In this document: in pieces, positions 7,135 through 13,234 of the stretch
How the letters are laid out: each line of letters starts with the position of its first letter
Position numbering within the stretch: the first letter of the stretch is position 1
DNA from: CAZDXV01 sp964648705
GTDB lineage: Bacteria > Patescibacteriota > Minisyncoccia > Minisyncoccales > GWA2-38-27
Reading direction: 5' to 3'
Length of the DNA stretch: 18,744 nucleotides
NCBI GenBank assembly: GCA_964648705.1
Contig: CAZYOI010000006.1
Coordinates: 1-18,744 of the forward strand
The notes under the pieces: model-generated
What the model was told of the DNA's origin: nothing
Seen by the model: only the letters and a program-made list of their open reading frames with translations
Databases searched by the model: none
Program-made: the position numbers and the translations under genes

Positions 7135-7161
7135 AGCGGCCCCAAGGGGAGTCGAACCCCT
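7133..7161 (-). repeat. 29-nt direct repeat: copy of the tRNA-Glu 3' end
   Basis: These 29 bases are identical to 7982-8010, which cover the T-arm 3' half and acceptor 3' strand of tRNA-Glu plus 4 nt beyond it. Here there is no matching D-arm, anticodon arm or acceptor 5' strand, so it is not a functional tRNA. It has the same orientation as the intact gene and lies 849 bp from it. This is the arrangement left by integration at a tRNA 3' end. Confidence 0.92.
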
Positions 7162-7185
7162 CGATTACTTTTCGTGTTTTAAGAT

Positions 7186-7589
7186 TTACTTTTTAAACTT
7201 CTCTTCAATTTCTTTTAAAAATTCTCTCGCAATCTTAAAAATTCTCTCTGCTTCTTTCTTGTTAAACTCTTTTAAAAACTGATAATCAGCTTCTTCGCGA
7301 GCTTCTCTGGCTTCGCTGAAAAACCTAGCAAACTTTGCCGGAATCTTATCAGTCTTTACAAAATGAAAACTAAACAGCTGTATTACTCCAGCATGAGTTT
7401 TAGCTGTAATTCCCCTAGTGATTAAGGCAGCGCTGGCTGCTTCAAAAAGCTGTAATAACTCCGAGATACCGCTCCGCGATAATCCTCTTCTTTTAATAAA
7501 ATCCTAGCTCCTTTAAGACTCTCTTGGGCTCTGGAGATATGAATCTTAAACTGCTTCTCTGCATTCTCAGAGCTTATCTTAATCTTCAT
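7186..7589 (-). pseudogene. HEPN-domain protein (MNT-associated toxin type), frameshifted
   Basis: The start ATG overlaps the MNT stop as ATGA, the normal coupling in these cassettes. The first frame gives MKIKISSENAEKQFKIHISR and onward to AVSRSYYSFLKQ, then stops after about 55 residues (near 7424). The next frame continues the family exactly: AASAALITRGITAKTHAGVI, then EAREEADYQF, ending EEKFKK at 7186. One extra T in the run at 7444-7448 would restore a single protein of about 134 residues (FFEAASAAL), the normal HEPN length. R-x6-H (RGITAKTH) fits the R-x4-6-H RNase motif of HEPN toxins. It may be a true mutation, a sequencing or assembly slip in a T-run, or less likely a -1 ribosomal frameshift. 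Confidence 0.85.
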
Positions 7590-7939
7590 AGGGCTATACC
7601 CTCTTTTCGGATAATAAGAAAGAAAGGCACTTGAAGAGCTAATCTCTCTTTATACTCTTTTTCTGAGAAAATCTTGGGCGAAATATCAATACCGTACTTT
7701 AAGAGAATCTTTGTGGCAATCTTAAAAATTAAATCCTCTTTCTTAAGAGAAGTTCTTTTTAATACAATCAAGATGTCTGTATCTGACATTTCGCTCCTGT
7801 TTGAAGCTTTTCTGAAGTCGCCCCTAGCTTTGGAGCCAAAAAGCTTCAATTCTAAAAGCTCTCTGTTAAATTCCTCAAGCAGGGCCTGCTTAAACTCTCG
7901 TAGAGCTTTTTTCTCTTTTTGAGAAAGATGTTTTAGCAT
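7586..7939 (-). CDS. MNT-family minimal nucleotidyltransferase (antitoxin type)
   Basis: This is a 117-residue nucleotidyltransferase of the minimal (MNT) type. The active-site motif is LFGSKARGD followed by SDTDILIVL (about residues 33-61), giving the G-S and D-x-D metal-binding residues of the polymerase-beta fold. In MNT-HEPN systems the MNT protein adds AMP to the HEPN RNase toxin and so silences it. Here the downstream partner overlaps by 4 nt (ATGA) and carries a frameshift, so MNT may now be an orphan. A Lys/Glu-rich helix (about 1-30) precedes the catalytic core. Its own promoter (TGATACAAT) sits 6 nt from the ATG with no ribosome site. It is flanked by the tRNA-derived repeats. Confidence 0.9.
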   Translation of the reverse strand: MLKHLSQKEKKALREFKQALLEEFNRELLELKLFGSKARGDFRKASNRSEMSDTDILIVLKRTSLKKEDLIFKIATKILLKYGIDISPKIFSEKEYKERLALQVPFFLIIRKEGIAL

Positions 7940-7945
7940 TGTTTT

Positions 7946-7954
7946 ATTGTATCA
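7946..7954 (-). promoter_or_regulatory. extended -10 (TGATACAAT), leaderless start of the MNT gene
   Basis: TGATACAAT ends exactly 6 nt before the MNT ATG (7939). A TTGTTT lies 16 bases upstream of TACAAT as a possible -35. No Shine-Dalgarno is possible in so short a leader. It is the same element as before the P-type ATPase. Confidence 0.6.
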
Positions 7955-7981
7955 AACTATTTAACAAAAACAACAAAAGAT

Positions 7982-8010
7982 TTAGCGGCCCCAAGGGGAG
8001 TCGAACCCCT
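7982..8010 (-). repeat. 29-nt direct repeat, copy inside tRNA-Glu
   Basis: This copy forms the 3' part of the intact tRNA-Glu gene and extends 4 nt past the discriminator base. It is identical to 7133-7161, and the pair brackets the MNT-HEPN cassette. Confidence 0.92.
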
Positions 8011-8058
8011 GTTACATGGTTGAGAACCATGCGTCCTAGGCCGCTAGACGATGGGGCC
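7986..8058 (-). tRNA. tRNA-Glu (anticodon CTC)
   Basis: This is a 73-nt cloverleaf. The acceptor arms are GGCCCCA and TGGGGCC with discriminator G. The anticodon stem CATGG/CCATG holds the loop TTCTCAA, giving anticodon CTC, which reads GAG. The T-arm is AGGGG-TTCGACT-CCCCT. CCA is not encoded. It lies 26 nt past the Mur-like gene on the same strand, so it may be transcribed with the division cluster. Its 3' end is duplicated at 7133-7161. Confidence 0.95.
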
Positions 8059-8084
8059 CTGTACAATATAATTTATCACAGAAA

Positions 8085-8762
8085 TCACTTTTTGTCGACA
8101 AAATAAATGTTTCTTAGGATCTGGGAGACCTTTACCAGATTGACTCCTAAAGCGTTAGCCACTCCTGCCGAAGAGAGAGCGTTGTAGATATGGGGTTTGC
8201 TGGAAACATTGCTAAGCCAGAAAGGAACAGTATATCCTTCATAGTTCAGCTTAAAATTTATTCCTTCAGAGGTTACATTCAAATCTGTGGCAGTAATATC
8301 CGATTTCTTCTGGAAACCGAAGGTCAAGACCTTGGCTGCGGTTTCTCCCTCAATTTCCTTTGTTGCTCTGTCGTCAAGATTCAAAACGCAAAAACCGCGG
8401 GCAGGAAGAACTTCAGCCAGCTTTCTCATACAGAAAGTATCTTTTCTTTTTCCTGAAAAGAAATATTTGTCCGGAAGTATCTCCCCCAGATGGGTAGCAA
8501 CCAAAACAGGATTTTTAGATCTCTTTAAGAAAAACTTAAGGCCGTTTAAAATGCCGGGCTTTATCTTTTCCGACTTAAAAATCAAAACTTCTTCTCCGTC
8601 AAAAACCCAGGGCAGGGTCCCGTTTGAAAATTTCCTGACCTTAAAAGAGGAGCTTAAAACCTTAAAAAGGATCTCTCCGAGAGAATCTGCCTCTTTCCCT
8701 GTAATCAAAACAACAGGAGGTCTCTGAAGCAGAAATGCTGTTTTTTTAAAAAAGTTTATCAT
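8085..8762 (-). CDS. degenerate, truncated Mur-ligase-like protein (MurF/MurE-like central domain)
   Basis: This is a 225-residue protein whose start lies 1 nt after the ftsI stop. Later parts of a Mur ligase central domain are visible: VLNLDDRATKEI (family N-A-D-D-P region), TFGFQKKSDITATD, and KPHIYNALSSAGVANALGV, the H-x-x-N-AL-A region that follows. The ATP-binding loop expected near the N-terminus (G-T-N-G-K-T-T type) is replaced by ITGKEADSLGEILF, without the GKT/S. The C-terminal Mur_ligase_C domain and the usual N-terminal UDP-binding domain are absent; full MurE/F enzymes have about 450-500 residues. It is therefore unlikely to ligate amino acids by the standard mechanism. It may be a structural or regulatory leftover of the cell-wall cluster. 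The reading frame is intact, so it is probably maintained. Confidence 0.72.
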   Translation of the reverse strand: MINFFKKTAFLLQRPPVVLITGKEADSLGEILFKVLSSSFKVRKFSNGTLPWVFDGEEVLIFKSEKIKPGILNGLKFFLKRSKNPVLVATHLGEILPDKYFFSGKRKDTFCMRKLAEVLPARGFCVLNLDDRATKEIEGETAAKVLTFGFQKKSDITATDLNVTSEGINFKLNYEGYTVPFWLSNVSSKPHIYNALSSAGVANALGVNLVKVSQILRNIYFVDKK

Positions 8763-8763
8763 A

Positions 8764-10416
8764 TTATTCCTGGTAGTCCGGAGGTATTTGCAAATAATCT
8801 ACAATGTATTTTCCCAGCTCTTTAAACATGGGGACAGCGGAATACTCTGCTGTTTTGGCCTCCGGGTTGTCCAGCTTTATTAAAACCAGAAATCTGGGAT
8901 TAAAAGCGGGAGCGAAACCTACAAAGCTCTGCCATGTCTTGTCAGAATAACCCCTTTTGTCTATTCCCAGAGAAGACCAGGGAATCTGAGAGGTTCCTGT
9001 TTTGCCCGCTACATAATATCCCGGTATTCTTGCTCCTTTGGCGTATCCGTTTTCTGTCACAGAAACAAGCATAGCGGTCAGCTTGGAAGAAGTTTCCCGA
9101 GAGATAATGTTCTCTCTTATCGTTTCAGTATTCTTCTCTGTTACTTCTCCGTCCTTTGATATCTCCCCTGCTACAAAGGGCCGAATAAGCTTTCCCCCGT
9201 TGGCTATAACGGCAAAAGCCCTGGCCATCTGAAGGGGTGTTATTTCAATGCCCTGCCCGAAGGAAGCTGTCGCATAGTTTATCTCGTATCCTTTTTTGAA
9301 CTCCCTGTTTTCAGAGAAAATCTCTCCTTGAAGGTCAATGCCGGTAGGCTCAAAAAAACCGAACTTTTCAATATATTCTAAGAACCTGTTGTGCCCCAGC
9401 TGCCTCTCTGCAAAAACAGCTCCTGTATTTATTGATTTTTCCAAAACCTCGGTCATAGACTTCTCGCCCCAGACCCTTTCTCCGTAGTTATACACTTTAT
9501 ACCCTCCTATTTTGACTACTCCTTCGTCTATATAAACAGTATTCGGGCTAACAGCTCCTTCATTGAGAGCTGAAGCCATAGTTACCGGCTTGAAAACAGA
9601 TCCCGGTTCGTAAATCTTCTGAGTGGCTCCGTTCTGAAAAAGATCGAAGTCCTCTACCTGGGAATACTCATTGGGATTGAACTTAGGATGGTTGGCCAAA
9701 GCCAGAATCTTTCCTGTATCGGGCTCCAAAACTATTATCTCCCCTCCTTCTATCTTTAGATCCTCTTCCGCTTTCTCCAAAAGCTTCTCTGCCATAAACT
9801 GGATGTTGTAGTCCAAGGTCAAGCGGAGATCAGACCCGTTGATGCTCTTGTCTACCAGAATCTCGTCTTCCGGGAATATCTCCTTTCCTTCCAGGGTCTC
9901 GTTGTAAAAACCTTCCAAACCGTACTGGCCGTATCCGTCTCCTCCCAGAAAACCTATTATCTGGGAGGCTGTTTTCTCTTGAGGGTATTTTCTTAAAACG
10001 GTTTCGCTGACATAGACCCCCGCCAGATCGTTCTCTTTTATCTTTTTCTCCTCTTCTTCTGATATCCCTTTTTCTATCTCCTGAAAAACAATCCCCTCTT
10101 CAATTTTTTCCAAAACATCTTCCTTTTCTTTTCCAAGGATGTCAGCCAGAACCTGAGCTGTCCTTTCTCTCTCTTCTATTTTCTCCGGAGAGACAAAAAC
10201 ATAGCTTCCCTTGATGTTAACAGCCAGAGCTTCTCCCCCTTTAAAAAAAATCTGCCCTCTCTCTCCTTGAGCGGGCTTGAACATTTTATGCTGGCCCTGA
10301 GCCAGAGCCTGATAAAACTGGTGTTTTACTATCTGAAGGTTTACTAGTTGGACGGTTAATGCCAGACCCAAGAGGATAATAAAGCACAATACGAAATTAA
10401 TCCTCCAGTTTTTCAT
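8764..10416 (-). CDS. ftsI: septal penicillin-binding protein, transpeptidase (FtsI/PBP3-like)
   Basis: This is a 550-residue monofunctional class B penicillin-binding protein that cross-links peptidoglycan, here probably at the division septum. One N-terminal membrane helix (about residues 7-27) is followed by a PBP dimerisation domain and the transpeptidase domain. The catalytic motifs are complete: S-V-F-K with nucleophile S273, S-I-N at 328-330, and K-T-G at 472-474 (followed by TSQ). I prefer ATG 10416 over an in-frame TTG one codon earlier. There is a 7-nt gap from the ftsL-like stop, with no clear ribosome site, so translation is probably coupled. The position in mraZ-rsmH-ftsL-ftsI order supports FtsI rather than an elongation or sporulation PBP. 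Confidence 0.95.
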   Translation of the reverse strand: MKNWRINFVLCFIILLGLALTVQLVNLQIVKHQFYQALAQGQHKMFKPAQGERGQIFFKGGEALAVNIKGSYVFVSPEKIEERERTAQVLADILGKEKEDVLEKIEEGIVFQEIEKGISEEEEKKIKENDLAGVYVSETVLRKYPQEKTASQIIGFLGGDGYGQYGLEGFYNETLEGKEIFPEDEILVDKSINGSDLRLTLDYNIQFMAEKLLEKAEEDLKIEGGEIIVLEPDTGKILALANHPKFNPNEYSQVEDFDLFQNGATQKIYEPGSVFKPVTMASALNEGAVSPNTVYIDEGVVKIGGYKVYNYGERVWGEKSMTEVLEKSINTGAVFAERQLGHNRFLEYIEKFGFFEPTGIDLQGEIFSENREFKKGYEINYATASFGQGIEITPLQMARAFAVIANGGKLIRPFVAGEISKDGEVTEKNTETIRENIISRETSSKLTAMLVSVTENGYAKGARIPGYYVAGKTGTSQIPWSSLGIDKRGYSDKTWQSFVGFAPAFNPRFLVLIKLDNPEAKTAEYSAVPMFKELGKYIVDYLQIPPDYQE

Positions 10417-10423
10417 CAAACAA

Positions 10424-10768
10424 CTACTTTGTTACCACTTTTGTATCTAAAACGCGTATATAGTAGGTTTTATTAACCCTCTCCAAACCCAATCCCTCCA
10501 AAGAACTCGTTATATTATCCAAAGAATTAGCCTCTAAAGAATTAATTTCCAGAGATTTGCTCTCCAGAGCCAGTTTGTTCAGTTCCTGACGGTATTGGCG
10601 GGCCGACTGTCTTTCTGAGATATAATAGTTCACCTGAAAGATGTAGAGCAGGAAAAGGGCCAGAGCTGTTAACAAAATCAGAAGCTGACATAACTTTAAA
10701 ACCGCTCCAAAGTCAAAAGAGCTTTTTCTTGAAACAAAGGGGAGATTCAGAGAAATTGCTTTAATCAT
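10424..10768 (-). CDS. ftsL: FtsL-like bitopic division protein
   Basis: This is a 114-residue protein with a short cytoplasmic N-terminus, one membrane helix (about residues 25-45, KLCQLLILLTALALFLLYIF), and an extracytoplasmic heptad-rich helix (about 50-90, SARQYRQELNKLALESKSLE). It ends in a short tail, LGLERVNKTYYIRV. This is the layout of FtsL/FtsB, which form a coiled coil with each other and regulate FtsW-FtsI. FtsL sequences diverge strongly, so the call rests on layout and on the position between rsmH and ftsI. Its ATG overlaps the rsmH stop (ATGA). Confidence 0.75.
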   Translation of the reverse strand: MIKAISLNLPFVSRKSSFDFGAVLKLCQLLILLTALALFLLYIFQVNYYISERQSARQYRQELNKLALESKSLEINSLEANSLDNITSSLEGLGLERVNKTYYIRVLDTKVVTK

Positions 10769-11601
10769 ATTTTTTCTGCTGCTCGGAGCTTAGAGCTCCT
10801 CGCGCGAGGGTTATCTCTTATTTCCTCTAAGCTGGCTTTTATTGGTTTTTTTGTAATAATTTTCAGACCTTTTTGGCTTTTAAAGAATTGTTTTGCAATT
10901 CTATCTTCTAAAGAATGAAAGGAGATTACGACCAGTCTTCCTTTAGGAGATAAAATTTCAAAAAGCTGAGGGAGAGCCTTTTCCAAATGTTCCAGCTCTT
11001 TATTGACAGCTATTCTCAAGGCCTGAAAGGTTCTGGTAGCAGGATGAATTCTGCTTTTAAAAGGAACAGCTTTTTCAATAGTTTCTCTCAAATCTGAAGC
11101 GGTTTTAATAACTTTCTCTTCAACGATTCTCTTTGCTATCCTTTCGGAGAATCTTTCTTCTCCGTACTCTTTTAGAATCCGGCCTATCTCCTTTTCCGGC
11201 CATTCATTTACTATCTTATAGGCGGTCAAGGGATTCTTCTCTGGATTGAACCTCATATCAAGAGGTTCGTCCTTTAAGAAAGAAAATCCCCTGCCAGATT
11301 CTTCCAGATGCCAGCTGGACAGGCCAAGGTCCAAAAGAACGCCGTCTATATTCTTTACATCTTTGATGTTAGAATAGCTTTCGTTTATCAAGACAACCCT
11401 TTTTCCCAAATCCCGGTCTTTCAACTTCTGAAACAAAACAGGGTCTCTTTCTACAGCTATTACCTTTCCTCCAGGTCCGTTGTTTTCCAGAATGAGCCTG
11501 GTATGGCCCCCTTCTCCTGCCGTAGCGTCAAGAAAGTTCTTGTTCTCTTCAACTTTTAGATATTCTAAAACTTGTTTTTTAAGAACAGGCAGATGGCTCA
11601 T
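10765..11601 (-). CDS. rsmH: 16S rRNA (cytosine(1402)-N(4))-methyltransferase
   Basis: This is a 278-residue SAM-dependent enzyme (formerly MraW) that methylates N4 of C1402 in the 16S rRNA decoding centre. Family motifs in order are HLPVLKKQVLEYL, FLDATAGEGGHTR (SAM-binding), IDGVLLDLGLSSWHL, RGFSF with PLDMRF, RTFQALRIAVNKELEHL, VVISFHSLEDRIAKQFF, and NPRARSSKLRAAEKI at the end. It is slightly shorter than the usual ~310 residues but is complete. Its ATG overlaps the mraZ stop as TAATG, and its own stop overlaps the ftsL-like start as ATGA, so it is translationally coupled within the cluster. Confidence 0.97.
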   Translation of the reverse strand: MSHLPVLKKQVLEYLKVEENKNFLDATAGEGGHTRLILENNGPGGKVIAVERDPVLFQKLKDRDLGKRVVLINESYSNIKDVKNIDGVLLDLGLSSWHLEESGRGFSFLKDEPLDMRFNPEKNPLTAYKIVNEWPEKEIGRILKEYGEERFSERIAKRIVEEKVIKTASDLRETIEKAVPFKSRIHPATRTFQALRIAVNKELEHLEKALPQLFEILSPKGRLVVISFHSLEDRIAKQFFKSQKGLKIITKKPIKASLEEIRDNPRARSSKLRAAEKI

Positions 11602-12032
11602 TAAATTCCAAGCTCCTCAAGATTGGAAGCCATATCGTCTACCTTGGGCTCGACCCTGTCTTTAAATTTCTCCCATTTATTCTCGTCCCAAATCTCCATC
11701 CTGTTGGAGAGCCCGCAGATAACGGTGTTCTTTTTCAGTCCTGCATACTCTTTCAAGTAATCCGGTATCAGTATCCTTCCCAGTCTGTCTATAGCGGCTA
11801 AAACAGCTCCTGCCAGCATAATCCTGGCAAAGTTTCTGGCCTCTTTTCTGCTTATAGGGAGATTTTTCAGCTTGTCTGACATTATCTTCCATTCTTTTTC
11901 CGGATAAACAACCAGGCATTTGTCAACTCCCTTGGTCACCACCACCTTTTTGCCCAGCTCTTTTCTGAACTTGGCGGGCAAAGCCAGCCTTTTTTTCTTG
12001 TCTATTGTATGCTTGTATTCTCCTATAATCAT
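11601..12032 (-). CDS. mraZ: transcriptional regulator MraZ
   Basis: This is a 143-residue protein, the usual family length when started at ATG 12032 (MIIGEYKHTIDKKKRLALPA). A longer in-frame start at 12077 would add 15 unconserved residues overlapping a putative operator box, so I reject it. MraZ carries two SpoVT-AbrB-like DNA-binding repeats; both D-x-x-x-R signatures are present (DKKKR near residues 11-15 and DRLGR in the second half). MraZ proteins form rings and bind direct repeats in front of their own operon. Three AAAGTGG boxes upstream (12044-12109, minus strand) fit this. It is the first gene of the division cluster. Confidence 0.96.
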   Translation of the reverse strand: MIIGEYKHTIDKKKRLALPAKFRKELGKKVVVTKGVDKCLVVYPEKEWKIMSDKLKNLPISRKEARNFARIMLAGAVLAAIDRLGRILIPDYLKEYAGLKKNTVICGLSNRMEIWDENKWEKFKDRVEPKVDDMASNLEELGI

Positions 12033-12043
12033 AAAGTTATTCA

Positions 12044-12124
12044 CCACTTTGAGGGGTTTTCCTGTGATTTTCCACAATGCCCCACTTTACTTCCTTTATA
12101 CCCCACTTTAGGCTACTACGTCAA
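12044..12124 (-). promoter_or_regulatory. mraZ promoter with AAAGTGG repeat operator (probable MraZ boxes)
   Basis: On the minus strand TTGACG (12119-12124) and TATAAA (12095-12100) are 18 bases apart. AAAGTGG occurs at 12103-12109 (between -35 and -10), 12082-12088 (just after the -10) and 12044-12050 (just before the ATG). A further GTGG at 12072-12075 lies exactly 10 bases from the second box, and the first two boxes are 21 bases apart, near helical phasing. Mollicute MraZ boxes have the form AAAGTG[G/T], so autorepression is the natural reading. The leader to the ATG is about 57 nt. Confidence 0.75.
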
Positions 12125-12190
12125 CCCATTTAAACCACTCTATAAAATGAACTTAAATAAGGGGTTTTTCCACAAAAAATCCACAGATAT

Positions 12191-12225
12191 AAAAACAGCC
12201 CTCTTTATAAAAGGGCTGTTTTTAA
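12191..12225. terminator. bidirectional intrinsic terminator
   Basis: A 12-bp perfect stem, AAAAACAGCCCT/AGGGCTGTTTTT, surrounds a short A/T loop (TTTATAA-like). The arms themselves supply a T-tract in both directions. It lies 9 nt after the stop of the LppX-like gene (minus strand) and separates it from the mraZ promoter. Confidence 0.9.
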
Positions 12226-12233
12226 TCAATTCC

Positions 12234-13202
12234 TCAATAACCGGGCATGCTCTGCGGCTCCAAAGGCATTGGAGAAAAAGCTCCTTCCATAAGAAGCTGA
12301 AGCATAACTTCTTCAAAACTGAGAAACTCTTTGGGCGCCTCTATTAATAAGGGCTGGTTAAACTCAGAAAACCGGATGCTCGCCTCAAGGCTTCCCCCTC
12401 CTTCCTCTGAAGCAAATGTTTTCTCTATTTCTACTTTCTTAAGAAAGCTGTCTTTTTTTCCAATCCAAACATTGATTTCCAGGGCGCTTAATTCCTCTGT
12501 CATCTTGTCTATTTGACGCTTCAAAGATCCCGTTAGAAGATTGGAGCTTTCTTCTTTCATTAACCCTTCAATCCATTCCTTCAAACCGTCTTTTTCCAAA
12601 AATAGAATATAATGGTAAGAGCTTACCTTGTCCACCTTTTCGTCTTTCAGCTCTTTTTTAACAGAATATATGCTTTCAAGTCCTTCTATATTCCACTGTT
12701 GAGAAGCCTGCCCAGGAGGAGAAAACTTCACCCATTTCCCTTCAAATTCGCTTATATCTCCGTAAGACTGAGGAAGACTAATGCTGTTTACTTTAATATA
12801 TATCTCGTCTTTCAAGCTTATAGCCTCCACATTGCCAGAAATACTTATTTTTTCACTGGTAAAAGAAAAACTATAATCTCCTTTGGCTTTCTCTTCTTTG
12901 GCGCTAACGCTAATCTTAGAATCCAAGTCAACCCTATCCGACTCCGTTCCCCCGGACAAACTCATGTCCATATTCAGGGTTTCAACCTCTGCCATTTTAG
13001 AAATCATTTTGTCAACAACCTCTTCGGGTTCGGGCCTAAAAGGATTCCATAAAGGATCCCATGCCCTGGTGGCCAGAGAAACACCGGCTCCGAGAACAGC
13101 AAGAACTATTACCGCTATAATAACAGCTACTAAAGCCGCCCCTTTTTGAAGCCGGCGCCTCGGGCTGCCGAATCTTGGAAATCGCGGATCTATTTTATTC
13201 AT
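12234..13202 (-). CDS. membrane-anchored LppX/LolA-like extracytoplasmic protein
   Basis: This is a 322-residue protein. A basic N-terminus (PRFGSPRRRLQKG) precedes one membrane helix (about residues 21-42, AALVAVIIAVIVLAVLGAG), putting the rest outside. The external part is strand-rich with alternating hydrophobic residues (DMDMSLSGGTESDRVDLDSK, then SFSFTSEKISISGNVEAI, IYIKVNSISLP, WVKFSP). It ends with an EINVWIGKKDSFLKKVEIEK segment, which resembles the lipid-cavity folds of LppX/LprG and LolA. There is no lipobox Cys. This is a fold impression only and the function is unknown. It follows the Clp-like gene by 32 nt without a terminator between, so it is probably in the same operon. Confidence 0.72.
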   Translation of the reverse strand: MNKIDPRFPRFGSPRRRLQKGAALVAVIIAVIVLAVLGAGVSLATRAWDPLWNPFRPEPEEVVDKMISKMAEVETLNMDMSLSGGTESDRVDLDSKISVSAKEEKAKGDYSFSFTSEKISISGNVEAISLKDEIYIKVNSISLPQSYGDISEFEGKWVKFSPPGQASQQWNIEGLESIYSVKKELKDEKVDKVSSYHYILFLEKDGLKEWIEGLMKEESSNLLTGSLKRQIDKMTEELSALEINVWIGKKDSFLKKVEIEKTFASEEGGGSLEASIRFSEFNQPLLIEAPKEFLSFEEVMLQLLMEGAFSPMPLEPQSMPGY

Positions 13203-13234
13203 AATTATATAAAGTTTAATTTTTAATACGACCT

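Larger units (their letters stand above)
7133..8010 (-). mobile_element. candidate tRNA-Glu-targeted mini-island carrying an MNT-HEPN cassette
   Basis: The segment lies between two identical 29-nt copies of the tRNA-Glu 3' end, one inside the intact tRNA gene and one free. Between them are only the MNT and (frameshifted) HEPN genes, fitted tightly: HEPN stops 24 nt from the free copy, and the MNT ATG is 42 nt from the tRNA copy. No integrase, transposase or inverted repeats are present, so movement would need an enzyme supplied elsewhere. The alternative is a decayed tandem tRNA pair with the cassette between. Confidence 0.5.

Noticed and set aside
7133..7161. A second tRNA gene
   Set aside because: Only the T-arm and acceptor 3' strand are present; no D-arm, anticodon arm or acceptor 5' strand can be built from the bases upstream.
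7205..7255. Imperfect tandem repeat (TTAAAAATTCTCTC-like units)
   Set aside because: It lies in the C-terminal coding part of the HEPN gene and reflects a repeated helical pattern (ERIFKIAREFLKEI), not a CRISPR or regulatory repeat.
12033..12077. N-terminal extension of MraZ from ATG 12077
   Set aside because: MraZ proteins start at the M-x-x-G-E-Y motif, which is at 12032, and the extension overlaps an operator box.
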